Shown: positions 1 through 12,273, counted from the first letter of the stretch. The stretch: 64,000 nucleotides of DNA from Gordius sp. MW1 (GCA_964036665.1 OZ038533.1:3520001-3584000); one strand, 5' to 3'. Notes: generated by a model from the sequence alone, not told the origin. Made by a program: numbers and translations.

Positions 1-340
1 TGTGTCAACTTCGATATTATCAAATTATGATCAACCACATGAGCTATAACAAAAAGCTTTTAAAGCGAAGGATTAAGAATGCGTTAGAGCTAGGAATGGC
101 TAAACGGCTAGACGCCTGTCCATGTCACACGATATTCCCTACTTGTTGTAGTGGGTTCCCACTATTCCTCTCTCTATCTGTAAAATGCCGCTTGCTATCG
201 CAGATGGTGCTAGCAAGCGAACATTAATACTTTCTTGCTCATAGATAAAATAATGATTCCCCCTCGATATATATTAATTTCCCCTAGTTCCCAGTATATA
301 TTATTGTTAGTATTCGGAATAATGCATGTTTTGTCATGGA
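1..340. other. Presumed WDR75 intron, no exon recognised
   Basis: The WDR75 exon at 814 ends with a donor, so this stretch should be intronic on the minus strand. I translated it in the minus frames and saw nothing resembling the missing WDR75 C-terminal blocks. The last 8 bases (333-340) are the left target-site duplication of the adjacent MITE. Confidence 0.5.
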
Positions 341-543
341 TAGAGTTGTTAAATTGCTAACTTTCTTCAACTCCAGCTACCATCTGCTCGAGTTTCTGCT
401 CGACCCTCGAGCATTTTTATAGACTACTGTTCTGCCTAGTGCACCGAACAGCGGGCACATATTGTGCTAACGCGCATATTAAGCAACTTAGTGTGCGTGC
501 TCGGGTCTGGAGTTTGAAGAAAGTTAGCAATTTAACAACTCTA
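341..543. mobile_element. hAT-type MITE with exact 8-bp target-site duplication
   Basis: The ends are near-perfect inverted repeats of about 36 bp, starting TAGAGTTGTTAAATTGCTAA. They are flanked by identical 8-mers GTCATGGA at 333-340 and 544-551. A 203-bp element without an ORF, with TAG-type termini and an 8-bp duplication, is typical of a non-autonomous hAT transposon. Relatives occur at 31848-31990 (reverse orientation) and 44999-45243. Confidence 0.9.
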
Positions 544-813
544 GTCATGGACGATTCGCAATTTGCGGGAATTAGGCTTCTTAGGAATTATCATTCAAAT
601 TAACGTGAGTAAATTAATAGAAATAAATAAAAACACATTGTAGCTTCCTTTTTTCTCTCTTTTAATCTTTTAATTAATACTACTTTAATTTGTCGCACTT
701 TGACATTTCTTAACGGTTTTACATACTAGCTATATTTAAAAAAAAAAATTAAACTAAAAATTGGTTTTTATTAAACCAAAACTTCTTGACCACTATAGCT
801 GCAAACTACTCAC

Positions 814-3800
814 TCGATATCTTGTTTGAGGGTTGGGGATATTAAACTGGTATTGAAAGACAGGGCGGGACAATCATCGTCAAAGCCCTGTTCGGAGTCA
901 ATGTTAACGTCGTAGAGTGCTATGGTGCTTCCAAATCCCGCAGCTAGTACAGTGTCATCTTCGGAAAAATCTAAGGCACCCGTCGGTTGAGCGTCCATCT
1001 TGTATGTGGCAGTACACGAGCACCTCCAATGACAACTCACTTCTAATTTTTTTTCCATATTAAAATGCTTTTATTAGGTAAAATTGATACGAGAAATATA
1101 CAATAAACGAGCATAAAACAATATTATTAAAAAATTATTCATCAGATTCGTCCGTAGCCAACACGGGCCATGTGTCAGCTAAAGATTTATAATTATATTT
1201 AGCCATTAAAATGCCGATTTTTTGACGTAAAATAAAGCTGAGTGAGTATTTAGCTTTAGGGGATCTGCTTCCTATCGATTTAAAAAATGCTAATGTTTTT
1301 TTGCCAAAAGTAGCGGAGCAGGAAGCTACTATCACATCTAATTGGATAAAGTAGTAAGGAACTTGTAAATAAACAGGGTTTTTATGCAGAAATATATCAA
1401 TTTAAAGACCAGTTCCGCTATCATCCGATATAAAGCAACAACCTAGACAAGTTGTCAAACGTATTTATTCATAAAGGTAAGCAGTCGGGCACATAAACGA
1501 TAATGGAATTTGGGCAGGGGCGAGGTCGAAAAAATTAAAGCCAATCAGAGGTCATTAGCTAGTCTATTTGCGAAAGTAAAATAAAAGTCTTTTACAGAAG
1601 CACAATCCACAGCCATTAAACACAGGTATAAGTTTCGACGGCAATTATTAAAAAATTAGAAGTTGGACAGGACAGGACGGACAACCAAAAGCGAGCCCTA
1701 AAATTGCATGGCAATTAATTCAAGCAAACTTAAAGCATGATTTTTTTGTATTGAATGGCAAATAATATGCTGATAAGATAATACCCGAACCTTTTAGTTG
1801 GAATATGTCCTGCGGAGTTAAATAAATATTGGCTTAATTAAATTCTTTTATATTTTCAATATTGAAAAATTGCTTTAAAAATAGTTTTCTTTTACATAAT
1901 AAAGATGACAGACAGTATCGTCTTTTCTTAATGTCACCTCTGGGATGGACCCTATCCCCTAACTATAATAATATCAAGCAACTATAACTTCAAAATTTTG
2001 TCCATTTAAAACAGGTTTACAGAGTCATGATCTAAATATCGCATTTTAGAAAAAAGTAGAGAAAAGTAAATATTAATTCATTGACATTTGCAGACCTCTT
2101 CCATCAGAGCTATTTTTTGAATATCTAAAAATTTTCTACCTTCATCATTAACATAGACTATTAAGAACATATAAAAAGCCAACCAGTGGTCATTAGCTAG
2201 TCTATTTGCGAAAGCAAAATAAAAGTCTTTTACGAGAGCATAAGTCCACAGACATTAAAAACCCGTAGAAGTTTCCACGGCAATTATTGAAAAATTACAA
2301 GTTGGACGGACAATAAATCGCATAGCAATTAATATTATATAATAATTCCGCCATTCACCTAGACTACCGGGTTGCTTGGTAAAGACAGGGCTCCACGCTT
2401 TAATATTTCGAGCTTCAGAACTGCAAGATATTAGCAAACCCCCCGAGTCTGAATTGGTCGCGTTACGCTGGAAGCAGAGTCTATCAATCTCATGCTCTAA
2501 ATGCGGATTTCGGATGCAAGTGTTGAGCAAGTAACTGGGTAAAATAAACGACATAACATATAATTGATCTTACTATTGATTGAATCATTAACAAAACAAA
2601 TTATTTTTTAAATTTGTTATAATCAAGCGAGATGCTTATGCATTAATTTAATGATGAGATTTTAATAAATTCCCAAGGAATTACCTATTTCTCTAAATAT
2701 TTAATGCATCAGTCGCAACTTAATCTAGAAGCAAATCAATTTTACACCGCAAATTTCCTCGAAATTAAAAATAGGCTATATAAATATCGTTTATATTGAA
2801 AGTTATGTTTATGATCGCCCTTTGCAAGTCTAACAATTGACCAGCAATGGATAGGAAGGAACATACGAAATTCAATAAATAACAAACCAGATATGAAAAG
2901 TCTAAGACAGACACTACTACTTAATCTCCGAGGCTATAAAACTTTAACGCTATTAGCAATGAGGTAATTGCAGTATTATAAACTGAAAAGCAATAGTTTT
3001 TACTGAAAATACAACAGAGAAAGACTGTAGAGAGTCATGTTGATGCATTATATATTATATATGATTCTCCTCCATGCCGGTGTCTAAATAAACTATTAAT
3101 AGCTTGAACAGCCAAAGACGTATAAAAAGTCATAAACCTGACTTAAAATCATCTAAATCCGTTAAAATAATATCAAAAAGTAAAAATTGGCAAAAGTCTT
3201 TAATGAAAAGAATGCTCTTTGGTACCTATTGTTATGATATTTAAATTCCCAAATTTTAAGGTAAGATTCCACAGTGGACCATCCATCTTTTCTGTACTCG
3301 AAAGTTGCTAGGTAAAGGCCGGAGGCTTGGAAAGCTGCCTTAACAACTTCAGTATTCTCTATTGCCCCGTAACGCGTCTCGGTATGGTAATTTTGACAGC
3401 ACACGTCTACCTAAAAAATTCACAAGATATTTATAATGTAATGCAGTGAAATTAAAATTAAAACTTTATGTGTTATTCTGTAAGGCTTTAACGCTTAGCC
3501 TTAAAATTATGATCCGGACAACTGTTATAAAAACAGGTGGGTTTTGTTTAGTCGACCTTTAATTTGACTAAGATTAACGGTCGACTTTGGCCTATTTTTG
3601 AAATTTCGAATAAGCCTAGTGGTCGACTACAAAAATAGAACAAAACATATTTGGTCTGTTTATGTTTAGTCGACTAAAACCGAAGGTCGACCAAATAAAA
3701 CCCAGCCGTTTTTACAACACTAGTCCGGACCAGGTCGAGTTTAATGAGCACCTTAAATGAGGGTTTATTGTCAAAAATTTAATGTGTCTCAACAATCGGG

Positions 3801-6245
3801 TACTTCGCAGAACTAAATCTAACCAAAGTTGGACTAAGCAAAAAGCCTATTGGGAATCAAACCAATCTAACCCTAGCCGGGGGTTCTTACTCATATAGAA
3901 AGTACAACATAGACATTGGAAAAACAGTTTATGAGTATACCTCACTTGATATACATCAAAAAGGGTTGGCAAATATTTACAACACTCTATTTTTACTACT
4001 CATTTTGTTCAATTTTACATAATTTATGTATTTTCATAGTCACAATTGATTACTAAACCGCATATCATAGAGATTTAGTTAAAAAATAGCGCGCTTAACA
4101 AAAAAAAATCAAAAAATAAATGACAATAATACGTTGCACAATAGTCGATCTTGCCAAGGATTTAAAAACTGCAAATGTCCGGTCGGCCCGTTGGTAACCA
4201 AAGATTTGGTCCTAGGGTCATGTAGCAGACCAACTGGGTAAGGTTTTTTGGTCGGGCCTCGGTGGAGCAACCCCGATAAATTGAGGAGTTTTTCGTTGAA
4301 ATTTAACGACATCAATTTAACACCTTTGATCAAAATATGAGAATATTAATTTAGGAATTGATTAAATTTAAAAGAATATTTTGTAAGACAAAGAGTATTT
4401 AAAATGCAAATTACAGGCCTTGAGTTTGACTTAGTTATGGACAAATTTAAAACAAATTAGAATGTATACTGTTATACCCCAATTAATATACATTATAATG
4501 AGCTATCGTGTGGCATGCACATGCTTGGCCATAATTCAATATACTTACGTCATCGGATGTTACATAAAGATTGTAGGTTTATTAATATTTTTATTGGATT
4601 TAATAACAAATATTTTAAATTTTCTATGGGATTTATTACTTCTGAAACGCTTTTATATGGTAAATAGAGCTAAAGCAAAGCTTGTTTAATTTAGGGCTTG
4701 ACTAATTAAAAAAAATTAATGTATTTCTGGAGAGAAAAGAGATATATTGGATTAACTGTTATTTTGGAGGCAGACGATCATCCTGGCATTGTCTGTGGCA
4801 CAAGTCACGTGGCAAATAGGTGCTTCTAACCTTGGTAAAAAATCTCTTTCCTCATTTACTAAATTCCATTTGACTATCACGCACTCTCTACCCCCACTGA
4901 TCAGATAAGACCCTAAGAAAAAAGGTAAACAAAATATACAAACTTAAATAGCCTTGTTTTTTAGAAATGAAATGTAAAAATTATGATCTTGAACATTTCA
5001 AAAAATAACTTACCACTAGCAGAGAAGCATAAGGTTGCTAAAGGTAAGGTGTGCCAATGGTATATGGATTTTATTGGTTGACTTTTATAAATGTTTCTCC
5101 TTTAGGTATTCATAAATTGTTTAAAAATTAACATGTATAAATATGTATGGATTACCAAATATTTTATAAATCGTCATCAACATTCGAAATGCAAAATATA
5201 TATTAAAGAATTAAATAAGATACAAGCAAATTACCAAACAATAATTCTCCCAGAGCTGTCTCCAGTAGCTAAAATGACTTCTGATGGGTGGCAAGTTATG
5301 CATGTAAATCTATAATTAAGCCCAGGCATATGTCTAAAAATAATTTCAACATGACAAAATATTCCTTTAAAATAATGGTACCCCATGACTTTTTTCTTTG
5401 AGCTTGTGTTAAATCTATAAATGTACATGGCTTCCTCTCCAATAGCAGCAATCAATGACTAATTTAGATAAATACATAGTAGCATGTTAATAAAATTTTA
5501 CTTTGCTACGACAACACACATTGTAAGGGTTTGGAATTGATGACATTATTTGTTTAGGCGACAGAACAATATCATCATCTATTTTTCTAGATGGCCATTT
5601 AATGGCAATTATTTCATGAAAATGTGATTGACCTATTAAAAATGAGTGTTGAAACATTTAATTTTACCATCAATCTGCTTAACAATAATGATGTAATCAT
5701 CGGTAACCAAAAGATGTCTGCAGTTTTGATATCCAGTATTATAGGTCTATAAGCTACTTATGTTATATCTTCTATTATTTACTTTCAAATTTAGACCATT
5801 TGTATAATTCCACAATGTTATAGCTCCTTTATTAGATAGAGTAACAATCTAAACATTAAAATAAATTTCAAAATTTCAGTAGCCCAACTTAAAGTTGCAC
5901 ATCATTTAAGTAACGGATATTTATTTATTGCTGATGTTTAAAAGTAAAACTACTTGAAATTTATAAAAAGGATGCAATGTCGCAGCAACAAATTCCTCAT
6001 CAACCTCCTGTTTGTTCGCGTTTTGAAACTCATGTATACTTCCTAAACATGCCGCTGTTTGGGTGTTGTACACCTTAATTGTGTGTTTTGCACTGAGAAA
6101 TAAGTATCTAGAAAACGTTAAATATTTATAAAAGTAATAACTTGTAGTCATGTGAAAAGAATGGTTGATTTTGAATATAATTTTGCCCACTAACTATTTC
6201 AACTTCATTTTCTGTTATTTGAGGCACATGGTTTTTGACCGTCAT
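814..6245 (-). CDS. WDR75: WDR75 / UTP17-like WD40 nucleolar protein, 3' end beyond window
   Basis: WDR75 is a WD40 protein of the U3 snoRNP / small-subunit processome, needed for pre-18S rRNA transcription and processing in the nucleolus. Thirteen exons join in continuous phase: 6245-6142, 6107-5954, 5848-5783, 5746-5668, 5632-5502, 5458-5382, 5333-5235, 5099-5014, 4912-4757, 4323-4133, 3410-3226, 2534-2359 (or 2368) and 1042-814, giving about 577 codons. The product follows animal WDR75 from its N-terminus. Recognisable blocks are YLFLSAKHTIKVYNT, FTCITCHPSE, LISGGRE, the DPRTKSLV..GHLQF block, a block ending YLKIWEF, LLNTCIRNPH and DFSEDDTVLAAGF. The start is the first in-frame ATG and aligns with the family N-terminus. 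The last exon ends at a GTGAGT donor in phase 2, so the C-terminal third lies left of the window. The 48-nt intron at 5334-5381 is in frame and could be retained. The two alternative donors at 2358 and 2367 are both phase-compatible. Confidence 0.93.
1395..1745 (-). repeat. Dispersed repeat, GCTATGCAATT family, minus orientation
   Basis: It lies in a WDR75 intron. It is the reverse complement of 8047-8345: both contain a GGTTGTC..CCTGTCCTGTCC block, a GGCTGTGGAC block, TTCGCAAATAGA and the AGGTTGTTGCTTTATA block. No ORF. The class is unknown. Confidence 0.7.
2165..2345 (-). repeat. Partial copy of the GCTATGCAATT-family repeat
   Basis: This shorter copy shares the stretch with the CTATTTGCGAAAG and GTCCACAGACATTAAA blocks and the tail ending in a GCATAGCAATTAAT block with 1395-1745. 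It ends just before WDR75 exon 12 (2359-2534), within the same intron as the longer copy. Confidence 0.6.
3520..3722. mobile_element. hAT-type MITE, TAGTGTTGTAAAAAC family
   Basis: It lies in the WDR75 intron 3411-4132. The right terminus is the reverse complement of TAGTGTTGTAAAAACGGCTG and the left terminus is a decayed version. Inner arms with GTCGAC motifs are also inverted. Flanks ATCCGGAC (3512-3519) and GTCCGGAC (3723-3730) match at 7 of 8 positions, consistent with an aged 8-bp duplication. Confidence 0.85.
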
Positions 6246-6470
6246 TATAGACGATTTAATACATTTAAATTTCTCAGGTCGCCTCCATCTCTGAAACTGG
6301 TACAAGTACTAAGAAAATGAAAACGATTTTAGCTGAGCCTAAACAAACCCCTAGACCTGATCCTCCCACAAACTTTTTTTATATAAAAAACTATAACTCT
6401 AAGGAATATTAATTTGTTTATTTTATAAATAGTTGGTTAAGAATACAAAAGGCTTCAAAATAATAGGATG
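6246..6470. promoter_or_regulatory. WDR75 upstream region
   Basis: This stretch precedes the WDR75 start codon on the minus strand. It is AT-rich and I see no clear TATA box or other recognisable element. It probably holds the 5' UTR and core promoter, judged by position only. Confidence 0.3.
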
Positions 6471-6659
6471 TATATTTATATAGATTTATTGCAGGCTAAT
6501 ATATATAAAAAACTATACCATGATGTTAGGAAATTTAGTAAAAAATGTATTTTAAAAATAGGTAAAATGTTATTCCTTGCAAGAAAGAGCTGCGAAAAGT
6601 TTTTTCAGATAAATTATGCGAAGTTAACAATTTTTTTTATATTTTTACCACCACAAAGA

Positions 6660-6925
6660 CTTTCCGATGAGGGAGGCTATCAATCTAAGATTAAAAGACT
6701 TTTGGAAGAGCAAGTAATAGAGAAATTGAACTTAACACTAAAATTCAGCGATTTAAGAAAAACAAATTCAATAGAATATGCGGAGAATTCAAGGCCACGT
6801 TAAATAACAACCTATGCGATATTGGGGATACCTAGCCTATCTTTGAAGACGTAACATATAAACTTCTTGAGGGCAATAAATTTACATGTACTGATCTGCG
6901 AGATGCTTTTTATAATTAAAAATGT
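6660..6925 (+). pseudogene. Decayed Ty3/gypsy reverse-transcriptase remnant
   Basis: Broken frames read KIKRLLEEQVIEK, then NNLCDIGDT, a stop, and PIFEDVTYKLLEGNKF followed by CTDLRDAFYN and another stop. This resembles the start of a gypsy-type reverse transcriptase: the primer-side helix, then the strand that carries the first catalytic Asp. Frameshifts and in-frame stops show it is dead. No downstream polymerase blocks are recognisable. Confidence 0.65.
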
Positions 6926-7249
6926 CTGAGAAAAGTGCGAAACTGCTTACCATATCTACACACTTAAAATTTTTTTGATCGTAAGCTACCTGTCGTATAC
7001 GTGTATACCACGTTACCAAGTTTTAGTATACCACGTTTTAATGTCCGCGGTATACTTTGATCTTACTTAGATTTGTTTCATTAATGTTAATGTAAAAGGG
7101 TTAAACAACGGTTCTGCAATCCTTATAATTAAAAAAAGGAATTGGTCAAAGGAAGGCACTTTTACCGCGGGTTAACCTAGACGCGGGAGTGACTAAGTTT
7201 CTTTGACGCTCTCTAATTTTAAATCCTTTTTATTTTTATTTTTAACTCA

Positions 7250-7680
7250 GCCACATCTGTTACTCATCGGCAGCCCCGTCTAAAGATCTCCAGTACACTG
7301 CTCGTTCAATCAACCCAGGGAAGATACAACGGCTTTAAAAGCGAAATCTCACTTCAATATTTTAGTCCTTGTAAATAATTCCCAAATCTTTGTAAATTTT
7401 ACCTAATCTTTGTAAATTTTCCCCAATCTTTGTACTTGTCCTAAACCTTTGTATACATTCCCCACTACCTATGTTTTCTCCCATTTATAGTAATTTTTCC
7501 GAATATTATAATTTTCCCTTCGCCAATCATTTTAATTGTAAACCCCCATTTTATTAGTACATAATTATTCGTATATATTATTACGTCTGTAGTTAGTTAT
7601 TCGCGTTAATAAAGTAATTCCTAATTTTCTTGGTAAAATCTTTTTACTTACATCGCTACCTCGCCTTCCACCAGCCATTA
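7250..7680. other. Possible LTR or 3' remnant downstream of the gypsy fragment
   Basis: Four related AATCTTTGTAAATTTT-like units follow one another at 7370-7450, and an AATAAAG signal lies near 7608. Position after the reverse-transcriptase remnant suggests a decayed LTR, but no second copy is visible in the window. Confidence 0.3.
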
Positions 7681-7797
7681 CACTACCATTTGAAATCAAG
7701 GTGGTTCCATTTAACTTTTAAAGGTATCTCAGTAATTTATTATATGAAATTCCAAACACAGTCCTGTTTATTGGTCATATTATTATGAAAAAGCCGT

Positions 7798-8345
7798 AAA
7801 AGCTTCCACAGCAATTATGCAAAAATTACAAGTTGAACAGGACACGACAAGACACGACACGAAACGACACGACACGACAACCAAAAGCGAGCCCATGCAT
7901 AGCAATTAGCATTTACGGGTAGCCATGGAAAATTTAAAGGAACCATTATAGAGCAAGGAACCAATTGGGGATTTAAACAAGGCAATGTGCGAGCCATTAA
8001 CGACTTAGACAACTCCCAAAAAGATACGACGAAAAATATTATTCTCATGGGGTATTAATTGCTATGCAATTTATGGTGGTTTGGTTGTCGTGTCCTGTCC
8101 TGTCCAACTTGTAATTTTGCATCGTGGAAAAGGGTTTTTTAATAATGGCTGTGGACCAATGCATTTGGCTTTCGCAAATAGATTAGCTTATGACCGCTGG
8201 CTGGCTTTAATTTTTTGAGGTTGCCCGAGCCCAAATTTTATTATTGTTTATGGGCTCGACTGATACCTTTATACATAATATATTTTTGCAACTTGTCTAG
8301 GTTGTTGCTTTATAACGGATGATTGCGAAACTGGCTATATAATTC
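7798..8345. repeat. Long inverted pair of the GCTATGCAATT-family repeat
   Basis: The left arm (7798-7920) is the reverse complement of the start of the right arm (8047-8180): ACAAGTTGAACAGGACACGA pairs with the TCGTGTCCTGTCCTGTCCAAC region. Between the arms is about 125 bp of non-repeated sequence. The right arm continues to 8345 and matches 1395-1745. It could be one foldback element or two head-to-head copies. Confidence 0.65.
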
Positions 8346-8538
8346 CCTGCAAATTAATGAAGACCGTTGCTTACTTCTACTTTATCTGCCTCCGGCAAAA
8401 AGGCCAAAATTATTAATTTCGTTAATTGCTATTTTAATTGTATATTCGCTACTTTGTACATTTTTTTTTGTTATTAACCTAAATTTTGCATTGATAATAT
8501 ATTGTTCTTGTTAAAAAGATTAAACATATAGGCTTTGC

Positions 8539-8935
8539 TGGCTACTGACTAATGGAAAAATGACCACTGTCCAAAATGTGGTCTGCTGACCATTAGAAAA
8601 AATGAGCACTGGCCAAAGTGTATATCGAATTTTTTTTCTATATTATAATTATAGGCTATTTGGCCGTCTGCTGGCTACTGACCAACGGAAAAAATGACCA
8701 CTGGCCAAAATGTGAGTAGAAAATTTTTTCGTTTTTTTTAATATTTGGCCCTCGTGTATTTAGACGCTTTTTGACCTGCTGACTGCTGACCATTAGAATA
8801 AATGACCACTGGCCAAAGTGTATATCAAATTAATTATCTTTATTATAATTATAGGCTATTTGGCCGTCTGCTGACTACTGACCAATGTAAAAAATGACCA
8901 CTGGCCAAAGTGTGATTTTGATTAGTTTAGAATTT
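8539..8935. repeat. Satellite array, diverged units
   Basis: Four units with the core CTGACCAATGG..AAATGACCACTGGCCAAAGTG and spacers reading TTTGGCCGTCTGCTGGCTAC. The same unit family forms the larger arrays near 40 kb and 52 kb; these copies are the most diverged. Confidence 0.8.
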
Positions 8936-9164
8936 GATATAAGGCCATGATAAAGCAGGTTATAATAAAAAATGAACGAAAGAAAACCTATGCCTCAAAA
9001 TAAAGTATAAAATGCAAAATGAAAACTTAGTATTTTTGCATAAAAATATTTAAAAATCTTTTGTTATAATAAACTGCTATAAAACATTTATTATTACTTT
9101 ATTTATTAAGGTAAATTATTAATATGAAAATAGTATATTTAAAAAACAATTATAACGTTTTACA

Positions 9165-9395
9165 AGTATTATCTGACTCCCTGCTTGACCATTGCCCCCC
9201 CCCATAGGCGTTTTCGCCCCTTTCCACCTTTCGCCCATAAATTGCATAGCAAATGTGCTACGTTTATACGGAGTATAGATGAGTTTTGTAAAAACAATAC
9301 CCCAAAATAGGCAAATGTACCAAAACAAAAAAACAAACTCCGTCGCCCCTCCCACTTCCCCTCCCCCCACCAGGGGCGGTTTATTATAAATGGTT
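9165..9395. repeat. C-rich dispersed repeat, paired with 52850-53020
   Basis: Shared order: a CCCCC tract, ATAGGCGTTTTCGCCCC, CCACCTTTCGCCCATAAATT, GCATAGCAAATGTG and TTTATACGGAGTATAGATGA. Both copies end in C/T-rich DNA. Open frames across it are a by-product of C-richness. Confidence 0.65.
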
Positions 9396-9429
9396 TTATA
9401 TGCTATTGTAAATGATTTCACCACAGGTA

Positions 9430-12270
9430 ATTAAAGATTGATAAGCTTGTTTAAATTTCTACTGTTAAGCTGAGACTAAGTTACGCAGCCCAATTTAGAT
9501 TCCCCTCGGGGTAGAGACAAAGAGCCGAAAGAACTGTCGGAATTTATATAAATTTGGCAATATTTTGCATTAAATAATTTTAACTTAAGGGACCCGGGGC
9601 ATTTTCAATATCTTTTAAATATAATAGTCATAAAACTTTAAAATTTGAACTATGTGTATTTTGTCGTAAGGTAAAAGTGAACAATTATTTCTTTGGGAAA
9701 AATAAAAATTAGGAATTTTATAGCTATTAGTAGCTTTGATAAAATTTTGCATTTTGCACATATAATTATTCTGATTGGATATTTTAGATTAATTTAAGTT
9801 TTATCTTATAGAGGAAGTTTTCTATATAAAAACCGTTTAATGTAAATTTTCATTAACATGTTATATTATTAATTGCTTAAAAATATAGGGATCGGGGTAG
9901 TTGGAGAGCGGCTAATTCTATCCATTTTTCATTGTGCCTTACCTTATTAAGCCAAATGACAAGATTTAAAAAATAAAAATTTGGTTTAAAAATTTAACTT
10001 TGTGTAATTTAAAATAGAAATGGACTATAATTATACATTAATAAATGTTTAAAAGTTGTTTTCCATTGCAGAATCTATCTTTAATGGGTACTCAAGTTAA
10101 ATTGTCATCTTGACCCTTTTTTATTTGTTTTACGTAAAATATAACCATATAACATCTACATTCTCTATGATTTTTATAAAAAAAACAATCTAATTTGAGT
10201 AAGCATACACTCAAGTGAAAATACCCCAAAAGGAACCGAACATTTTTGAAATTCTTTGGATTTTCGTTTTTTTAAACTTAATTTGTGAGACAACTATTAC
10301 TTTTACCCTCCGAATATTTTCCTATAGTAAAATTAGAACTTAAAAATATCTTCCAAAATAAAATTTAAAAAAATCATTTGAAGTAAAAACGCAATTTTAT
10401 CCTTTATGGCTATTTAGCCCTCGGTTTCCCCTATTTTTGTTTAGTTCAAAGCTAGTTAAAGGTTTAAAATTATAAACTTATAATATTCCTTAATTCTGCC
10501 CGCGACCCAGGAAGGCCTTTCTTTATTTTTATAAAAAACAACAGTTCTAAATTTATTTGTTCTTTCCACCTTTATGATTCTACTTCTAAGTAATTAAATC
10601 ATTAGTAATTTTTATTAACGTATTAATTCGGCCATTTGTGATCGTATCGTAAGCTGCGCCTAGCGCCCCAACCCGTCACCACCCCTTTACGTCTATTTTA
10701 TATTCTGGTCCTCGAATGAGGGCGTGGGTTCAGATACCACTTCTGACACCATAGGTATAGACGGGGAAATATTTTTTATATATTTTTTCCGGTTCAGCCC
10801 AGTATTTGCATACCTCTGATTTAACAAAGGGTAAAGCTTTTACATTTGCCATGGTAAAAAGAAGGTATAATTTTTAAATTAAATAAAAACGGTTTTCTAT
10901 CCAACTCCCTATATATTGCTAAAACTTAAATTTAAAATAGCACAATATTGAAGAGAGATAGGTTAACATTTATTGACGCACGTATACGGGCATAATTACT
11001 TACGGATTACGAACGACATTTGTATATTTACGAAGAAACGAAAAACGACGGACACTGTATTTAAAGGACGTATAATGCGGTGTAGGGGAGTGGAGCAAAG
11101 TGAGCTTCAAATAACTTAACAAAAATCCAATTAATTTTGAATGACAATATGTATGGTAGAATGGGTAGGGCCAAAGCTGCTAAATTCCGTTATAAATGGA
11201 GGGGGCGGGAGTTGGTATTAAATACCTAACCTATTTTGTGTAATTGTTTTTATAGCAAAGAAGTCTCGATTGGTGAAAATGTTATCCGTAAATATAATAA
11301 TTTATAAATAAAAGTAAACACGTTGTAGTTGTTTGTGTTAAATAGTGAATAAATTAAATGATAAAATAAATAAATAAAAGACACGTTTACACAAATACAT
11401 TTTAGCTCTAATCAAGAATAGATGTGGGGGTTAGGGGAAAGCTATGTATGTATTTAAACGACGCGATTTTAATTTTTTGAGATCATTAGCGATAATAATT
11501 CGTTTTTAAAGTGCGTAAGTATCAATCCGCGCGACTCGGGACAAAATATCGTTTGGTTTTACACTAAAAGTTGCGTCCGATTTTTTGCTATTGATGCTTT
11601 TGTTGTAAGTTGTTGCGGAGTTTAAAATGTTATTCCTACCTTAAAGATTTAAAAGTGGGTAAAGAAGGTATGATTTGACAAGGATTAAAAATTGATATAA
11701 ATAGCATAACTTTTGTTAGGTGTGATAAAATGGCTGTTGATTCCAAGGAAAAGGTTAAATAAGTGTCTTTTCTATTGAAAATATACGTTTATGTATAATC
11801 GTAAAGTGCTTCAATATGGATAAAGTGGTAGATTGATAAATGAATAAAAGAGATATCTGAATAAATAATTAAAATCTGCAAGATATTTCTAAACTCTAAT
11901 GATTCCGTGAATAGATGGTATATAAAGATGTGGAGATAAATAAATAGGTAAGACTATATAAATAAATAAATATTTTTATGTTAAATAATATATTGATGCA
12001 TGTGTGTCGTATGTGTCGAATTTTTGGGTCGATGCTAGGCTTTGTGTGAACCGATAGAACGGCTAGAGATTGACCATCGCGTAATGCAATAAAATTTCGT
12101 ATTGAGCTTTTTGAATATGTATGCGTGAGAAATCAATTGTTCTTATTCCGAACACACATGAATTCGATGAAAAATAAAGAAGGTGAGGGGAAAGGGGGCG
12201 GTGTGCAAAAACGAGAATTAAATGAAGTTACATAAACATATGTATGCATATTATAAAGATGGAGGTAAAA
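9430..12270. other. Intergenic AT-rich DNA, one tRNA-Leu-like relic
   Basis: No gene is seen. The region is low-complexity AT-rich sequence. It includes the tRNA-derived 45-mer at 10707-10751 (listed separately) and probably the end of the MXD 3' UTR at the right. Confidence 0.5.
10707..10751 (+). repeat. tRNA-Leu 3'-half relic including CCA
   Basis: It reads as variable arm, T arm and acceptor of a leucine tRNA: GGTCCTCGAATGAGGGCGTG, then GGTTCAGATACC, then ACTTCTGACACCA. The CCA is encoded, and no 5' half precedes it. On the minus strand it looks like an extended retroelement primer-binding site, as seen in the LTR elements at 34571-34598 and 43085-43111. Confidence 0.6.
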
Positions 12271-12273
12271 GAG

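Noticed and set aside
4462-4689. 75-codon hydrophobic plus-strand frame in a WDR75 intron
   Set aside because: AT-rich DNA easily yields hydrophobic frames; there is no family resemblance, no splice partner and it lies in an intron of the opposite strand.
9119-9424. 101-codon minus-strand frame
   Set aside because: It crosses the C-rich dispersed repeat shared with 52850-53020; no domain is recognised and the openness follows from composition.
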